From the NCBI GenBank assembly GCA_037349315.1, contig JBAIAC010000278.1:558001-622000 (forward strand): DNA of 64,000 bases, in the 5' to 3' direction. The DNA is from Chelydra serpentina (lineage: Eukaryota; Chordata; Testudines; Chelydridae). A model generated the notes under the pieces. The model ran no database searches and was not told the DNA's origin. It saw only the letters and a list, made by a program, of their open reading frames with translations. Made by a program: the position numbers and the translations under genes. The first letter of the stretch is position 1. Every line of letters starts with the position of its first letter. Of this stretch, positions 1 through 11,721 are shown piece by piece.

Positions 1-919
1 CGTAGTGCATGGGACTGGACTAGACGACCTCTCGAGGTCCCTTCCAGTCCTACGATCCTATCTGTGCTTAGCCAGCCTCTTCCACCCACGTCACAACCCT
101 GTGACCAAAACAACCCCTCCCTTTCAGAGCATCTCTGCCCAGAACTGGACAGCGATGAAGGAGCTCTGATCTTTCGCTCCGGGTACAGATCTCTTGGGAC
201 CCAGCACCGACAGGAACCGAGAATAAAGTGGCAATTTCACGATGTTTCGGTTCAACGTTTTAAATCTTTGCTTAAGTTTCGCAGGGGACACGTGAGTGGG
301 GAAGGCGAGCGCTCCACAACACTTGCTCACGGAACTGTAAAGGACGGGGCACAGAGGAAGGAGGAAGAAGAAATTTCTGAGACACCTAATTGCTATTCCT
401 GGCATACAAGAGAAACTCCCATCAGCCGCTAGCACGTGGGATGCCAGGGAGTATTTGCCGGGTACAAAAGCCCCTTTTTAGCACTCAGGAGTCACTGAAT
501 AGCCTGGCACCTCCAGCCCGTTCTGCTGCCCATGATGTCAGCTGCCACCCTTCTGTACTATGCACGCTGACAGATTCAATTCTATTCATCCACCGGGGAA
601 TTGTGCTTGACCTTTATCATTGTCCCAGGAACACGCTGGAAATCGATGCAGAGAGCTGCACGTGAGGAAAGATTTAACGATGCATACCTTGGCTAAACAA
701 CATGACTGGGGGCCTGCCCCCCGGGCCCCGCTGCACACAGAACTGCCACTGCCCGCAAAGAAACTTACGTGCACAGACCTGACTGCAGAAGCGAGCCCTC
801 AGAGGGGGCGGACGTGATACTAGCAGACCGTTGAAAGGTGTAAGCATCACGGTGGGAGGGGAATTGGCTAGGGTGGTCCCAGGAGTAGTATTATAATTAA
901 TAAAGTGAAGTTAAGCCCA

Positions 920-1035
920 GGGAAGGCTGAATATCAGGAAATACTTCCTGACAGTGAGCTCCATTAGGCTGCAGCATCAACACCTAAAAGGGGTGGGAAC
1001 CCCATCACTTGGGGGCATTTAAAACCTAGACAAAG
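920..1035 (+). mobile_element. CR1 LINE 3'-part fragment
   Basis: The text 'ATCAGGAAATACTTCCTGAC' followed by 'GAGCTCCATTAGGCTG' and 'CATTTAAAACCTAGACAAAG' matches the region of reptile CR1 just after the reverse transcriptase core. Short and diverged, with no intact frame. Confidence 0.75.
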
Positions 1036-1554
1036 CCTTAATGGGAAGATATTGCAGGGAGAATCCATGTATTGGGGGTAAAGGGAATATTATGGGTCCT
1101 TCCCAGTTCTGTTTTCTATTTTTCAAATTATCATGGGGTCTGGATGGCCCTTCAACTGCTCTGAATGAGAACATCCACCTCACTGGGGCTCTCAGCCGGA
1201 ATCAGAGCAGGCATGCAGAAAGCAGGGGGAAGAAAACGGTTACTCAACGAAGAGCCCAGAGGAGACAGACCGCTTCATTACTGCGAGGCTCGCAAGAGCA
1301 CCTACCTCATTGCGAGAAGCTGCGGCGCGATGCAGCGGGGTTAGCCAAACAGTGTCCTTCGCATTTACGTTAGCACCTGCGGAGACAAAGCAGAAAGGGG
1401 AGGTGAACACACCTGGGCCGGGGCACTGCCAGGGTACAAGACTACCAGATGCTCCGAGGCACCATCACTGGTTTGAAACACCCACTGCTGTATCTGCTTG
1501 GCTAGACAGCCCCTCGATTTCTGCTGTCAAAGAACGAACCGTATTGAGCTTCAG

Positions 1555-1745
1555 GGCCGGTCTACACTTAAAAGTTAGGTCAACATAGCTACAGGGCTCA
1601 GGGGTGTGAAAAATTCACACCTCCGGGCCAGTGGTTAAGCCCATCGAAACCGCACTGTAGACACAGCTGGGCCGATGGAAGAATTCCACCTACATCCGCA
1701 AAGCCCTTCTGTCACTACAGGAAAGGTCTAGACTGTGATGCCACG
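1555..1745. mobile_element. Degraded MITE with GTCTACACT end
   Basis: Shares GTCTACACTT, a GTGAAAAATTCACACC core and ACTGTAGACACAGC with the better-preserved elements at 33455-33675 and 11327-11589. Ends are not clear, so boundaries are approximate. Confidence 0.45.
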
Positions 1746-1922
1746 GAGGCATAGTTGCCCGTCTGAAGCTGTGCTGCTGTAGCATAGCGCTAACCTTAGT
1801 TTACATGCTACAGGACACCCCTCCGGCACCAGGGCAGGGGGCTGTGTTAGGAATCTGTCAAGGGCTGCAGCCCCTTGGCATGAAGCAGAGGGAATGCAGC
1901 ACAGAGGGAGATGGGGAAAAAA

Positions 1923-1941
1923 ACTACATTTCCCAGCATGC
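1923..1941 (+). promoter_or_regulatory. ZNF143/Staf-like motif in ANKRD52 intron 3
   Basis: ACTACATTTCCCAGCATGC is near-identical to the vertebrate ZNF143 (SBS) consensus. It is isolated and not next to a recognised start, so function is unproven. Confidence 0.45.
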
Positions 1942-2078
1942 ACTGCTCCACCTTGATCTCAGCGGCCACCGGACTACTGGTCCCAGAATGCAGTTCGTCT
2001 TCTTGATCTAAAAGGAGGCTGCTCAGACAAAGATGGTGCATTTCAGACTGGAATCTGTGGGTCTTTGTTGGCTGTGCC

Positions 2079-2202
2079 TAGGGTGACCAGATGTCCCGAT
2101 TTTATAGGGACAGTCCCGATTTTTGGGTCTTTTTCTTATATAGGCTCCTATTACCCCCCACCCCCTGTCCCGATTATTCACACTTGCTGTCTGGTCACCC
2201 TA
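2079..2202 (+). mobile_element. hAT-like MITE, copy 1 (124 bp)
   Basis: Begins TAGGGTGACCAGA and ends TCTGGTCACCCTA (13-bp perfect terminal inverted repeat). It is flanked by perfect 8-bp duplications GCTGTGCC at 2071-2078 and 2203-2210. An 8-bp duplication is the hAT signature. Same length and sequence family as 38616-38739 and 42740-42863. Confidence 0.88.
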
Positions 2203-3174
2203 GCTGTGCCTCCGTGTACAGGTGAAGGAGACCAGAGCCGCACTGCAGGAGTCTGCCGGCCTGGCTTTTCTCATCCCTGCTCTGCCGGCTCAAGATTCTC
2301 TGTGCCAGCCTAGGACCATCAAAACCCAGCTGCCCCGGGCTCTACTGCGTAGAGCTGCCCTGCCCCGAAAGCCACAGAAACGCCGAGCTGCGTTTCATGT
2401 TCTGGGGCTGGATCTCTGAGCAGCAAGGCCTATTTAGTGAGGCTTTGGGAAATTATTTCCCCAAATCTCTGCTTGTCAGGGCTGGTCTAGAGTCACTAGG
2501 GGCTCTTCCGGGCCACCAGCAAACTGCTGACAAGTCAAGGGCATCTAGAGGGAGCAATGACAACGAATGCCAGAGTAGGGGCATTTTTTCGCCCATCCAT
2601 GGCCCGTGGAGAGCGAGCCTGGACTAGATTTGAGCGGTTTCAGAGGAAAATGGAGGGGCTGGTACCTTGGATGAGAGCCAAGTACGCAGCAGGCAGGTGC
2701 TGAGCAAAATTCTCTAGTTCTCATCCTGCACCCGGCAAATGATCCAGAACTCCTGCAGTTCGAGGCTCCCCCCGCAAGCTAGTTCTGTCACTGCCCTTCA
2801 ATCCTGACCCACAGCCCCCTACCGCCGTAGGCTCCCCTGCGCTCTGCCGTTGCCCCTCCAATCCCAATTCACTGCTTCCCCCCCTAGGTCTGCCGGTGCC
2901 CCTCAATCCCAATCCACAGCCCCCAAACATCCAACATTCCAGTTCCAGATTGTTTTAAGATTTGCACAAACCTCCTCTTGGGATCTGGGTGAGAGCAACG
3001 AATGACCTTTCCCGTGTGACTCAAGCACCAATTCTCCTGTGGATGAAAAACCCTTGTACCCCCGGACCCGAGTAGCAGCCCTTCTGCTTTAGACCCACAG
3101 GAGAGCCAGGCCGGCTAAACCTGAGCACATCCACGCAGACGGCTGTACTGGGCAGAGACAGTTGCGGGTCTTAC

Positions 3175-3253
3175 CTGACAGTATTAGGAGCTCAATGATT
3201 GGGACATCTCCTAAGTAGGCAGCAGCATGCAGCGGGGTTCGTCGTTCTTGGTC
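3175..3253 (-). CDS. ANKRD52: ANKRD52 coding exon 3
   Basis: 79 bp (26 codons plus one base) between a CTGTGCAG|GAC acceptor and a CAG|GTAAGA donor. Encodes [16 protein letters not shown] and the following ELLILSG, a canonical ankyrin repeat with the TPLHAAA helix start. Confidence 0.95.
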
Positions 3254-6200
3254 CTGCACAGGGAGATAAGAAAAGGCCGTGATGCAACTATCCACACAGC
3301 GGACACAGCTCCTTCCCCCTCCAACTTCCCCCACCCTAAAGACCGAAATGTTGCTTCCTGCCCTGAGGACATCTGGGTAAGTCTGAGTGGATGGAGGAGT
3401 CTGCTTAGGACCAGCAATAACAAACAGCCTGGTAGGGAAGCAATGGACTACCTTTCGCACCTTAGTCCACTTCAGGGTGCACTGAAGGGTATCTGTCAGG
3501 TAGAGCAGGGGCTTGGAATCAGGAATCCAGGGTTCTAATCCCAGTTTGGGGAGGTGAGTGGGGTCTAGTGGTTAGAGCAGGGGGCTGGGAGCCAGGATTC
3601 CCAGGTGGCTAATTTCTAGCTCTGTCACTAACTCGCTCTGTCACCTTGGACAAGTCACTTCACTTCCTCCCTGCTCCAGCTTCCCTAAACAGAGATGGTA
3701 TCTAGCTCGCAGGGTTGTAAAGCTTAATGAAGGTTTGCAAAGCACTTGGAGATCACTACATGAAAGGCTTCTAAAACCACCAAGCAGTATTACCCCGTGC
3801 TCCGCGCATGCCCTTCACACACCGCACTCACGTCAAGTGCCAACAATAATAAAAGCTTACGAGCAGCTCCCAAAACACACCAAGCCCAAATGAGTGGGAG
3901 GAGGGGGGGGGCTTTAAAGGTGCAGGAAGCAGAGCTGAGACAGGATCAGTTTTCTTCGCTTGGTGCTGGGCCCTTGGTAACCTCTGCCTTGAGGCATTTG
4001 GCTCAGTCTCGGCAAACACCAAGCAGGTTAGAGGGGCACAGAAGAGAGTTTTAGGTCCCACATTTTAGTTGCATTTAACAAAAGTTCTATTTTTTTAAAT
4101 TAAGTCAAATAAAAGGAGAGAGAGAATCAAGAAAACGACGGGTTTCAGCTGATTTGAAGTATCTAGGACTGGCACAAACAACCTGAAGAAGCAGAAAGTG
4201 AAACTGACCAATCTCATTCCCACGTGAAATCAGCACCCGAAGAGACACGTGCGTTAAGTGTTAATCATTCGCTCGTTTTTTGAGCAACAGAGCAAAGGCA
4301 TTTTAGAGAAAGGATGATCGTGATCAACTCCCTTTAAAGAGCAGGAGACTATAGAATGATCACGTCCCTGAGCGAGGCAGCCACGGAACAGTCTCCTGAT
4401 CCCTTTGTAACATGGCAAGATATGATCTGATGATTAGTCCCAGTGGCTGGCACCAGAACCAGTGCTGGGCCTCCCCTCTGAGCCAGCACAGAATCCCCGA
4501 CGCTCGCCCCAGACCCATGCTGCTCCCGTGCACTATTCATCCAGGGTACACAACAGCGCTAACCCCGCGCACACCGCAGCATGGACAGAAGGAGGCTGAC
4601 GCATTAGATGCGACGGCCAAGAGTATGCAGAAAAAATGACACTGGGCCAGAGCACAGCTGGGAGCAGCATGCAATGAAAACCTCATGAATGCCCCAGAGC
4701 CTACCAGAGAGTAAGACGCTGAACCAGAGTTGGCCACTTACACAGAACCCATGACACTGACCTAGACACACAGCCTAAAAGAGCAACTAGTCACTGACCC
4801 AGAGCCAATCCCCCAGCGCCACACGCTGATAGGCAGCTAGGCTGGGTCATCACTGGGATAATTTACTAAGGGTCGTGGCGGCTTCTCGGTCAGTGGCAGT
4901 TTTTAAATCGAGGCTGGATCCGCTCGAGTCCAAGCGGAAAGTGTTTCAGGGCAGCTCTCTGGCCAGTGTTATTCAGGAGGCCAGGCCAGACGATGGCAGT
5001 GGTCCCTTCTGGCCTTGGAACCTATTCACCAGCCTACCCGACAGACGGAGACACCGTGCTCAGCCATACACCTGCCGCCGGTTTGTTCGCAGGAATCTTG
5101 TAAGCCGGATTAAGGGAGCGTTTGCATTCAAGTCTGATTGGAACATTTGCATGCGGATTTTACACTTCTCTTCCTCAGAGCTCGCTAGTCAGGTTTCATC
5201 ACGGGTCACGATCAACCCAAGAGGCCGCTGAAGCAGGGGCACCCAAAATTAGAGTTACCAGGAGCTAGAAGGATGCATCTAACTGGCAAGAGAGTGAACG
5301 AACTCTAGTTCTGAAGACAGGGTGTGGTCTGAAGACTGCAGGCTGCAGCATTCAATGTGCCATCTTCATCCACAGGGCCAACCCCCCAAACAACTCAATC
5401 TGAAGATGTCCACGCAGCGTGCAGCGGCAGTCAAAAAAGCAAACAGGATGTTAGGAATCATTAAAAAAGGGAGAGAGAATAAGACGGAGAATATCTTATT
5501 GCCCTTATATAAATCCATGGTGCGCCCATATCTTGAATACTGCGTGCAGATGTGGTCTCCTCATCTCAAAAAGGATACACTGGCATTAAAAAGGGTTCAG
5601 AGAAGGGCAACTAAAATGATTAGGGGTTTGGAACGGGTCCCATATGAGGAGAGATTAAAGAGGCTAGGACTTTTCAGCTTGCCTCCAAGTTGCCTACTCT
5701 AACCACTCTAAAAGATTCTCGCCACAGTTCAACCCTCTCTGCTTTGGCTACACAAGCATATTTCAGAGGCAAAACGGAGGAGGACAGTTGAATCTGAGAC
5801 AGGAGCGGCAGCATGCCAAGCTAGGCCGGGCCGCTGCTGCTCCAGCACTCACCAATATATTGATATTCTCTTTCTGGTTCAGCAACGATCGCACCTCCTC
5901 TATATCGCGGTTGAAGATGGCTTGGACCAGAGGAGGCTGCAAAGAGAAAGACAATCAAGCTGTGAGGCAGGTTAAAGGACTGTGCAAGGACAGGGCCGGG
6001 AGGATGGCCGGCAACATCATTCATACACCCAAGACCAGCCCGGCAAGTGAGTCACCCCACACCACCCATGTTTGTTTGGGGCTCCTGCTTCTATAGCAAA
6101 GGCAACATCTACTGAGCCATTCTAGCGAGCTGCAGCTGTGGAGACAGGCCCAGCTGTGGCATCTGACAGGAATTCTCCCCCACTCCTTGCAGCTGAAGGC

Positions 6201-9200
6201 TTTGAATATTTATACAAGTCAATTTATGTTTAAAAAAGAAAAGAGACGCTGCTGCTTCTGCAAGGATTAAAAACCTGAAGCGAAGTGAGCGTTGGTGGAA
6301 TCTGCCGGGTTATCCACCCTAGGGAATAAAGCCACGAGATGAAGAAGCGCGGTACAAGTTTTGCACCCCACCCATGGGCCTGGAAAGACGACATCGGGGG
6401 GGGGGAGGGGGAATGGGGGGGAGAGGGGGCACCCATTCAGGCCCTGATCCTGGCCAGATATTAGTGGGTATCTGTCCCCTTAGCTTCTCTGCCAAGAAGA
6501 GGGGCCAACTGCTGCCTGTTGTGGGGGTTTTCCTGATGTGGACACTTGCCCACTGGACCGAGACCCATACCCATTTCACACAGGGGCCACACTCAATAGC
6601 TGGCAGCGGCTTTTGATTGCTCTCTTTTGGAGGCCAAAGGCTTTGTAAGACTCAAAGAGGGATTGGCCATTTATAAGATGTTATAATGCCAACAAAACTC
6701 GTTTAGGAAGGGATCTAAACCTTCAAGCTTCATGGCTTCAACCACTCTCTAATTACTGGGATGAGACCTTCATAGGGGGTAGATCATCCCTCATCTGCCC
6801 TCCCCGGAGCATCTTGCAACTTCCTTTGAAGTGGTCGGTGCTGGCCACTGTCCGAGACAAAATACTGGCTCGATGGATGACAGGCCTGATCCGGTCTGGC
6901 AATTCCTACACTTCTTACCCAGCCTGAATTTTAACAAGTGACTTAGAGGGGAAAGACGCTGCATCCCTCTCCCAAATCCCCACAGCAATCCACTCCCAAC
7001 AGGATAAAGCATCCGATGAGCAGGAAAGCTAGGTCTCCGGGGTCACTCAGTGAGAGGGGGAGGCCCTGAACCCAAAGACACTCTCTTTTCAGAACCCACG
7101 TACGGATTGTCTTCAATAGCAAGATTGTGAACACGGCCTAGAGCGGGTCTCGCCTCTCAAATCTCACGCTGCAGGGTAACAGCCAAACCCTCTTCACCTC
7201 TCCCGTCACTACTTCTGGGTCTAGCTCCAGTTGCCATTAGATTGGTTATAGCCAGAAAATGCCGACACTGATCCGGCTGAACTTCCCACTGGCCTAAAAT
7301 GGATCTTTATGGACAAGCACTTGCTCTGTGCTCCACAAACCCCTGGCCCGTCCCTTACTTCACCCTATAATCCACCTTCCGACCCCACATGCTCTCTCCT
7401 CTCAGTGGCCGAGAGCACACAGTTAACAGGAGTGGTAGCCTGGAAGACCGACCTCAGGGAAAGTCAGAATCCCGACTGGTATCTACGGTTCTGATGGCAA
7501 GGGGGTAACATACCCTCCTGGGAACCCGGTGCAGGTTCAGTTATGGTGGGTGAGCATCCCCCAAGGGAGCCGCACGCTTTGGCAGCTACCCTGCACCTCT
7601 CTGCAGCAGTGACAGAACCCCGCTGGGGATTTCCTGTCACACAGGCCTAGATTGTTCTTTCTGTCCTTTATCCTGGGAGCTCTTTGGGGCAGGGACTGCG
7701 GCCGCCTTTACATCTGTATCGAACCAAGCGCACTGTGGCCAGGACCGAAAACAAACCCCCACCCTTTGCTCAAGGTAGCGCAGCAAATCAGCTCTCTACG
7801 TGAAGCAGATCTCCAAGCAGTACAGCTGAGAAATCTCCACCTCACCCTCACGTTTTGTCTACGGCACCGGAGACAACCAACATCAACCGCATCTGCTCAT
7901 CCCGACTGGTCTGCTCAGCGGAGGGAACCCTGAACTTGCATTTCCAGGACAGACTTTCTGCCCTTACTACCCAGCGAACTCCAGATTCCCTCTCCCCCCC
8001 CACATCCAAACACATGGATGAAAGCAGCGAAAGGTAGGGGAACACATCCCCAGTCAGAGGGAATGAGCGAGTCATCCGTGTGGAATGTAGCAGACTCAGC
8101 ATCCAGCGTTAGACATTTCCAAAAAAAAAAAGATGCATAGACGATAATTATGCCCTGCACGGACTTCAGCGGAGCTTGCAAGCAATGCTGGGACTGACAC
8201 ACCCACCCACCATTCACAAGGGAAGCTGAATGTTTTGGTTACCAAAAAAAAAAAAAAAAAAAAAAAAGGTTACTACTCCCTGTTCCCTTCTCTTCCCCAC
8301 CATGTGAGGCTTTAAACACCCAGACTATCAGTGAGATTGCAACAGCGAGGGGTAAATATTTGGCTTTGAGGAGTCAGCAGACCCGGATCTCAGAAATCAT
8401 TACTGTGGGGTACGAACAAAGAGGGCTAATGTCAAATCAGGGGGTTAAAGAGGAGATGGCTGCGGGCCAGTGGGGTATTTGGAGGAGTAGGGGGAGGTGC
8501 TGGACGTCACCCAGGGAGTAATGGGGGCGACAGGCCAGGGGAGAAGCGAAGAACAACTGGGTATCAATATACTCTGCCTTAGGAAAGTGAAGTACATACA
8601 CGACAGGTAGGGGAGAAGAGAATCAGGCTCCTTGGGGCCGGGAGGTTTAATTCAGACCCCTTACAAAGCAGAGACGGTTGAAACCTGACCCTTTTAGGGA
8701 AATTGTATGTGGCGATGGTCATCTGAACTCTCTTCCTTCCCCACCCGCCCCCCTGGGGTGCATCCAGAGATCAAACAGTCAGCCCTGCTGGTTTGGGGGT
8801 TGTGACACAAGTCAAGTGGGGTGCAGACAGGATTGACTCACATCCACACCCAAGGAAAGTGGGGTGCAACCCCCCCCCCCCCGTATGTAGGAAAGCTGAA
8901 TCACATATACCTCTGGTGACGATACGATGCCTGGGAAAAGCCTCCTCACACCCGGGGAAATAGCAGTGCATACAGGAGCACCCCCCCTCAAGTGATGAAA
9001 GTGGGGTATGAGATGAATCACCCCCTAACTTGGGAAGTGGGGTGCACACTGTGGGTGGTGGCAAATCAAGCCCCGCCTCCGGCCCAACAGGGGCTGAAAG
9101 GGAGATGAGGGGGTGTAGAGGGAGAAAGGCAGGGAATGAAGATGGGGAGGCTCAAATCCTGTCCAGGCTTTGGGGGGATAAAGAGGTTGATGGGGGGATA

Positions 9201-10171
9201 AGGGGATAGGAAGGATGGCTGGGGGAGACGGGATAAGCCAGGAGGCACAGAGAAGATGGGGAACAGGCAGAGCTCAGAGATGGGGACACCAATATGGGGG
9301 GGCAAAGTGAAGGAGGCAAAGATGCGGGCAGGCCAAGCGGGGTGGGGAGGAGGGGCAGAGCTGGGGGGGCAAAGAGAGGGTGGCACTGGGGAAATGGGGC
9401 AGTGGGTGGGAAAGGGATAAAAAAAATGGGTGCAGAGAGGGTGGGGAGCAAAGAGGATGGGGGCAGAGATGGGGGCAGGGGGTGGATGGGAACCCCGGGG
9501 GGGGGCCAAAGGCAGAGAGGGGGGCGGGGGCCAGAGATGTGGGGCGGAGGTGGGAGGCCAGGGCGGGGTGCCAATGTGGGAGGCAGACGGGCCGGTGGCA
9601 GAGATGTGGGGGCAGGGGGCGGAGATGGGGGGGGGCAGGGGGCTGGGTGCGGAAATGGGGGGCTGGGGGCGGATGGGGATGGGGGGCAGGCGGCGGGCGG
9701 AGATGGGGGGCGGGGAGCGGATGGGGCTCGGGGGCGGGGGGCGGAGATGGGGGGCAGGCGGCGGGCGGAGATGGGGGGCAGGCGGCGGATGGGGCTCAGG
9801 GGCCGGGGGCGGAGATGGGGCTCGGGGGCCGGGGGCGGAGATGGGGGGCAGGGGGCGGACGGGGCGGGCGGATGGCGGGGCCCGGGGCGGGCGGATGGCG
9901 GGGCCGGGCTCCGTCTCCTCGGGCGGGAAACAGGCAGCGCGGAGCCCGGCTCCGGCCTTGGGGCTGCGGCGGCGGGGCCGGGCCCGGCTCGGCTCGGCTC
10001 GGGCCCCTCCCCGGGCTGGGCCGGGCCGGGCCGGGCGCTCCCGGGCCCCGAGGGGCGGCTCCGCACTAGGCCGCAAATCCCCGGGCTCGCGTAGCGGGCG
10101 TGGCCGGGCCGGGCCGGGCGGGGGGAGGGAGGCGGCCCCGGTACCTGGTCCGTGATGCTGAGAATCCCCAT
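3175..10171 (-). CDS. ANKRD52: ANKRD52 N-terminal part (exons 1-3 of a gene running off the left edge)
   Basis: ANKRD52 (PP6-ARS-C) is an ankyrin-repeat regulatory subunit of protein phosphatase 6. Coding exons on the minus strand are 10145-10171, 5853-5936 and 3175-3253. Joined, they give 63 residues plus a split Gly codon. The protein starts MGILSITDQ, continues with [19 protein letters not shown] and a first full ankyrin TPLH motif at residues 43-46. The nine-residue first exon and the MGILSITDQ start separate it from the paralogues ANKRD28 and ANKRD44, which I recall beginning differently. The start ATG (10169-10171) has G at -3 and +4. All four splice sites are GT/AG and the frame is kept. 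Exon 4 and the remaining ankyrin repeats (family length about 1,070 aa) are not in the window: nothing at 1-3174 resembles them. The gene is divergent from COQ10A. Confidence 0.95.
3485..3785 (+). mobile_element. MIR/CORE-SINE
   Basis: Contains the tRNA-like head 'CTAGTGGTTAGAGCAGGGGG', then 'CACCTTGGACAAGTCACTTC' and the tail 'GGTTTGCAAAGCACTTGGAG', in the order expected for MIR. Confidence 0.8.
4855..5030 (+). mobile_element. CR1 LINE 3' end fragment
   Basis: Shows the CR1 tail signature: 'GGCAGTTTTTAAATCGAGGC', 'GTGTTATTCAGGAGGCCAG' and 'GGTCCCTTCTGGCCTTGGAA'. Confidence 0.85.
5405..5690 (+). mobile_element. CR1 LINE ORF2 fragment (end of reverse transcriptase)
   Basis: An open stretch encodes residues such as [29 protein letters not shown] and [16 protein letters not shown], the C-terminal RT/thumb part of CR1-clade ORF2. 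It is about 90 codons and truncated at both ends, so it is a dead relic rather than a gene. It lies close behind the 4855-5030 piece but the order shows they are separate insertions. Confidence 0.9.
5853..5936 (-). CDS. ANKRD52: ANKRD52 coding exon 2
   Basis: 84 bp, 28 codons, phase 0-0, flanked by TTTGCAG|CC acceptor and TTG|GTGAGT donor. Encodes the start of the first ankyrin helix pair and the linker ENINIL. Confidence 0.95.
8244..8267 (+). repeat. Poly(A) run of 24
   Basis: Uninterrupted A24 bordered by GGTTACC on the left and GGTTAC on the right. Confidence 0.8.
9290..9905 (+). repeat. G-rich imperfect tandem repeat (GGGGGCGGAGATG-like)
   Basis: Repeated short units such as GGGGGCGGAGATGGGG and GCAGGCGGCGGGCGGAGATG with dense runs of four or more G. 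It lies in ANKRD52 intron 1 with the C-rich strand in the transcript sense and has high G-quadruplex potential on the plus strand. Confidence 0.75.
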
Positions 10172-10560
10172 CTCCGGGACCGAGCCCCCCCGCCTCAGCG
10201 CCGAGCTCCCGGCATCAGGCTCCGGCCGCGGCGGCTCCGGCTCCGGCGGCGGCGGGGCGGGGCGGGGCGGGACTGAGCCCGCCCACCGCGGGAGGGAGCG
10301 AGGGAGGCCGCCGCAGCGACCCCTGCCGGGGAGGCCCGGCCGCGGCCCCAGGCAGCTCCCGGGGCGGGGCGGGCGCCGGGCCCTGGGGAGGGCCCTGCGG
10401 GGGGGGGGGAGGCACTTGGGTCCCCTCAGGGGTGGGGGAGCCGGGCCCAGGGATCCCTGGGGGGGGTGGGAGACCTGGGCCCCCTGGAGCTCCCCAGTGG
10501 GGCTGGGCCCCATGTTCCCCCCTACACACAATGGGGGGCTGAGCGCCAGGGATCCTCCCT
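9900..10560. promoter_or_regulatory. ANKRD52: CpG island and promoter region of ANKRD52
   Basis: Very dense CpG and GC boxes (for example GGGGCGGGGCGGGGCGGG at 10252-10270) surround the ANKRD52 start codon at 10171. No TATA box is seen, as usual for housekeeping genes. The exact transcription start cannot be read. Confidence 0.65.
10145..10171 (-). CDS. ANKRD52: ANKRD52 coding exon 1
   Basis: Nine codons (MGILSITDQ) ending exactly at a CAG|GTACC donor, phase 0. It sits in a GC-rich island; the 5' UTR lies at higher coordinates with no visible boundary. Confidence 0.93.
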
Positions 10561-11139
10561 GAGATGGGGTGCGGACCCCTTAGGGCCACCCCCCCTCCCT
10601 GCCCCAGCGCTGCCTGGACCCTAGCCCCGGCCCCCCGCCTGCTCACCCCAGGGTGCGGGGACTCCCCTGGACTTTGCCATCGCCCTCATCGCCAGGGGCA
10701 GGGCAGGCGGGAGCCGCTTTTCCACGTGGGCCCGTGAGTTTCCCTCCGGCCGCCGAGTCCATCCCTCGACCCCACCGGCATCGGGTCCAGGCGGAGACGG
10801 GAGAGCAACCCGAGCGGAAGAGAATCAGGTGAGGAACTGCGCTACCTACACATCTGGTTATTTGATAGTAACCATGTGGATCTACCGTCATTTACTGATG
10901 GCTTCGTAGCCCACGTGGCCACTGTAAATTAAAGAAGAATTAATAGTTAATTGAGTTATTATGTTAATTCTTTGCGCTTCTAAAGCGCCCATTATCCAAG
11001 GATCCATCAACTTGTACTTAGTCTCCAGACTAAACAAATCCGTTTGTCACAAGGGTGAGCTCAGATTCTTTTGCTGTTGTCATGTGGAAGCCCCAGCTGA
11101 GATCTCATTGTGTTAGTTACTGTACAAACACACGGTAAG

Positions 11140-11320
11140 AGACAATCCCTGCTCCAAAGAGTTAGAGTCTAGACAAGGCAGATGAAGGCTGGAAGGGAAA
11201 TGGAGAGATGAAACATCTCACACAAGGTCATGCAGTAAGTTAGTATGGCCGGGCTAGGAACAGAAGCCAGGTCTCCTGAGTCCTAGCACACACAGGGTCT
11301 GATCTTCTGGACCAAGCTGC
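11140..11320 (-). mobile_element. MIR SINE fragment
   Basis: Reverse-oriented MIR text: 'CACAAGGTCATGCAGTAAGT', 'GGAACAGAAGCCAGGTCTCC', 'TGAGTCCTAGCAC'. Confidence 0.65.
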
Positions 11321-11326
11321 CTCTCA

Positions 11327-11589
11327 GGCCTTGTCTACACTTGAAAGGTTTGCTGATATAGATATCCTGGCACCCCCTAGTGGAGACACAGCCGATTCCG
11401 GCAAAAGTGTTCTTCCACCCGTTCTCCGAATGGAGTAGCTATGACTTGCCAAATATTTTTTGTTGCTGCTATAACTGTGTCTCCGTTAGAGCTTTTGCCT
11501 GCAGAGGCATCTTGGTTAGTGGTGTGATTTTTTTCATGCTCCTGACCAACAAAGCTATGCCGGTAATATTTTCTAGTGTAGACCAGGCC
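11327..11589. mobile_element. MITE with GGCCTTGTCTACACT inverted ends
   Basis: Left end GGCCTTGTCTACACT and right end AGTGTAGACCAGGCC form a 15-bp inverted repeat with one mismatch. Flanking triplets TCA/TCG could be a decayed 3-bp duplication as in PIF/Harbinger elements. 263 bp, non-coding. Confidence 0.65.
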
Positions 11590-11609
11590 TCGGAGAAGGG
11601 AGGTTGGTC

Positions 11610-11705
11610 CTTCGTGGCTAACGTACAGGTCTGGGAATCAGGAGATCTGTGTTCTACACGGACTTGGCTCTCTGCTTGAACTCAGGAAGCTGAGACAGAG
11701 AGGGT
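11610..11705 (+). mobile_element. MIR SINE fragment
   Basis: 'GGTCTGGGAATCAGGAGATC' followed by 'GTTCTACACGGACTTGGCTC' resembles the MIR core. Confidence 0.5.
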
Positions 11706-11721
11706 CGCACAGTGAAGTGAA

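Larger units (their letters stand above)
1..3174 (-). other. ANKRD52: ANKRD52 intron 3 (partial)
   Basis: No exon is recognisable here on either strand. It holds a CR1 fragment (about 920-1035), a degraded MITE (about 1555-1745), a ZNF143-like motif (1923-1941) and an intact hAT-like MITE (2079-2202). A short C-rich imperfect repeat lies around 2770-2930. Confidence 0.7.
3254..5852 (-). other. ANKRD52: ANKRD52 intron 2
   Basis: 2.6 kb with no exon visible. Contains a MIR SINE (about 3485-3785) and two CR1 pieces (about 4855-5030 and 5405-5690). Confidence 0.8.
5937..10144 (-). other. ANKRD52: ANKRD52 intron 1
   Basis: 4.2 kb first intron. It holds a 24-base A run (8244-8267), a C run near 8870-8882 and, next to exon 1, an extended G-rich tract (about 9290-9900). 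No coding exon is recognisable; the long proline-rich minus-strand frames across 9066-10531 are composition artefacts of that tract. Confidence 0.75.

Noticed and set aside
2721..2930. Possible further ANKRD52 exon
   Set aside because: The minus-strand frame is a Gly-rich imperfect repeat with no ankyrin TPLH motif or splice sites.
5322..5702. 126-codon plus-strand frame
   Set aside because: It is a CR1 reverse transcriptase relic, not a host gene.
9066..10531. Minus-strand open frames of 336 and 459 codons, proline-rich
   Set aside because: They run through a G/C simple repeat, have no domain, and mirror equally long Gly-rich frames on the other strand. Only the nine-codon ANKRD52 exon 1 inside is real.
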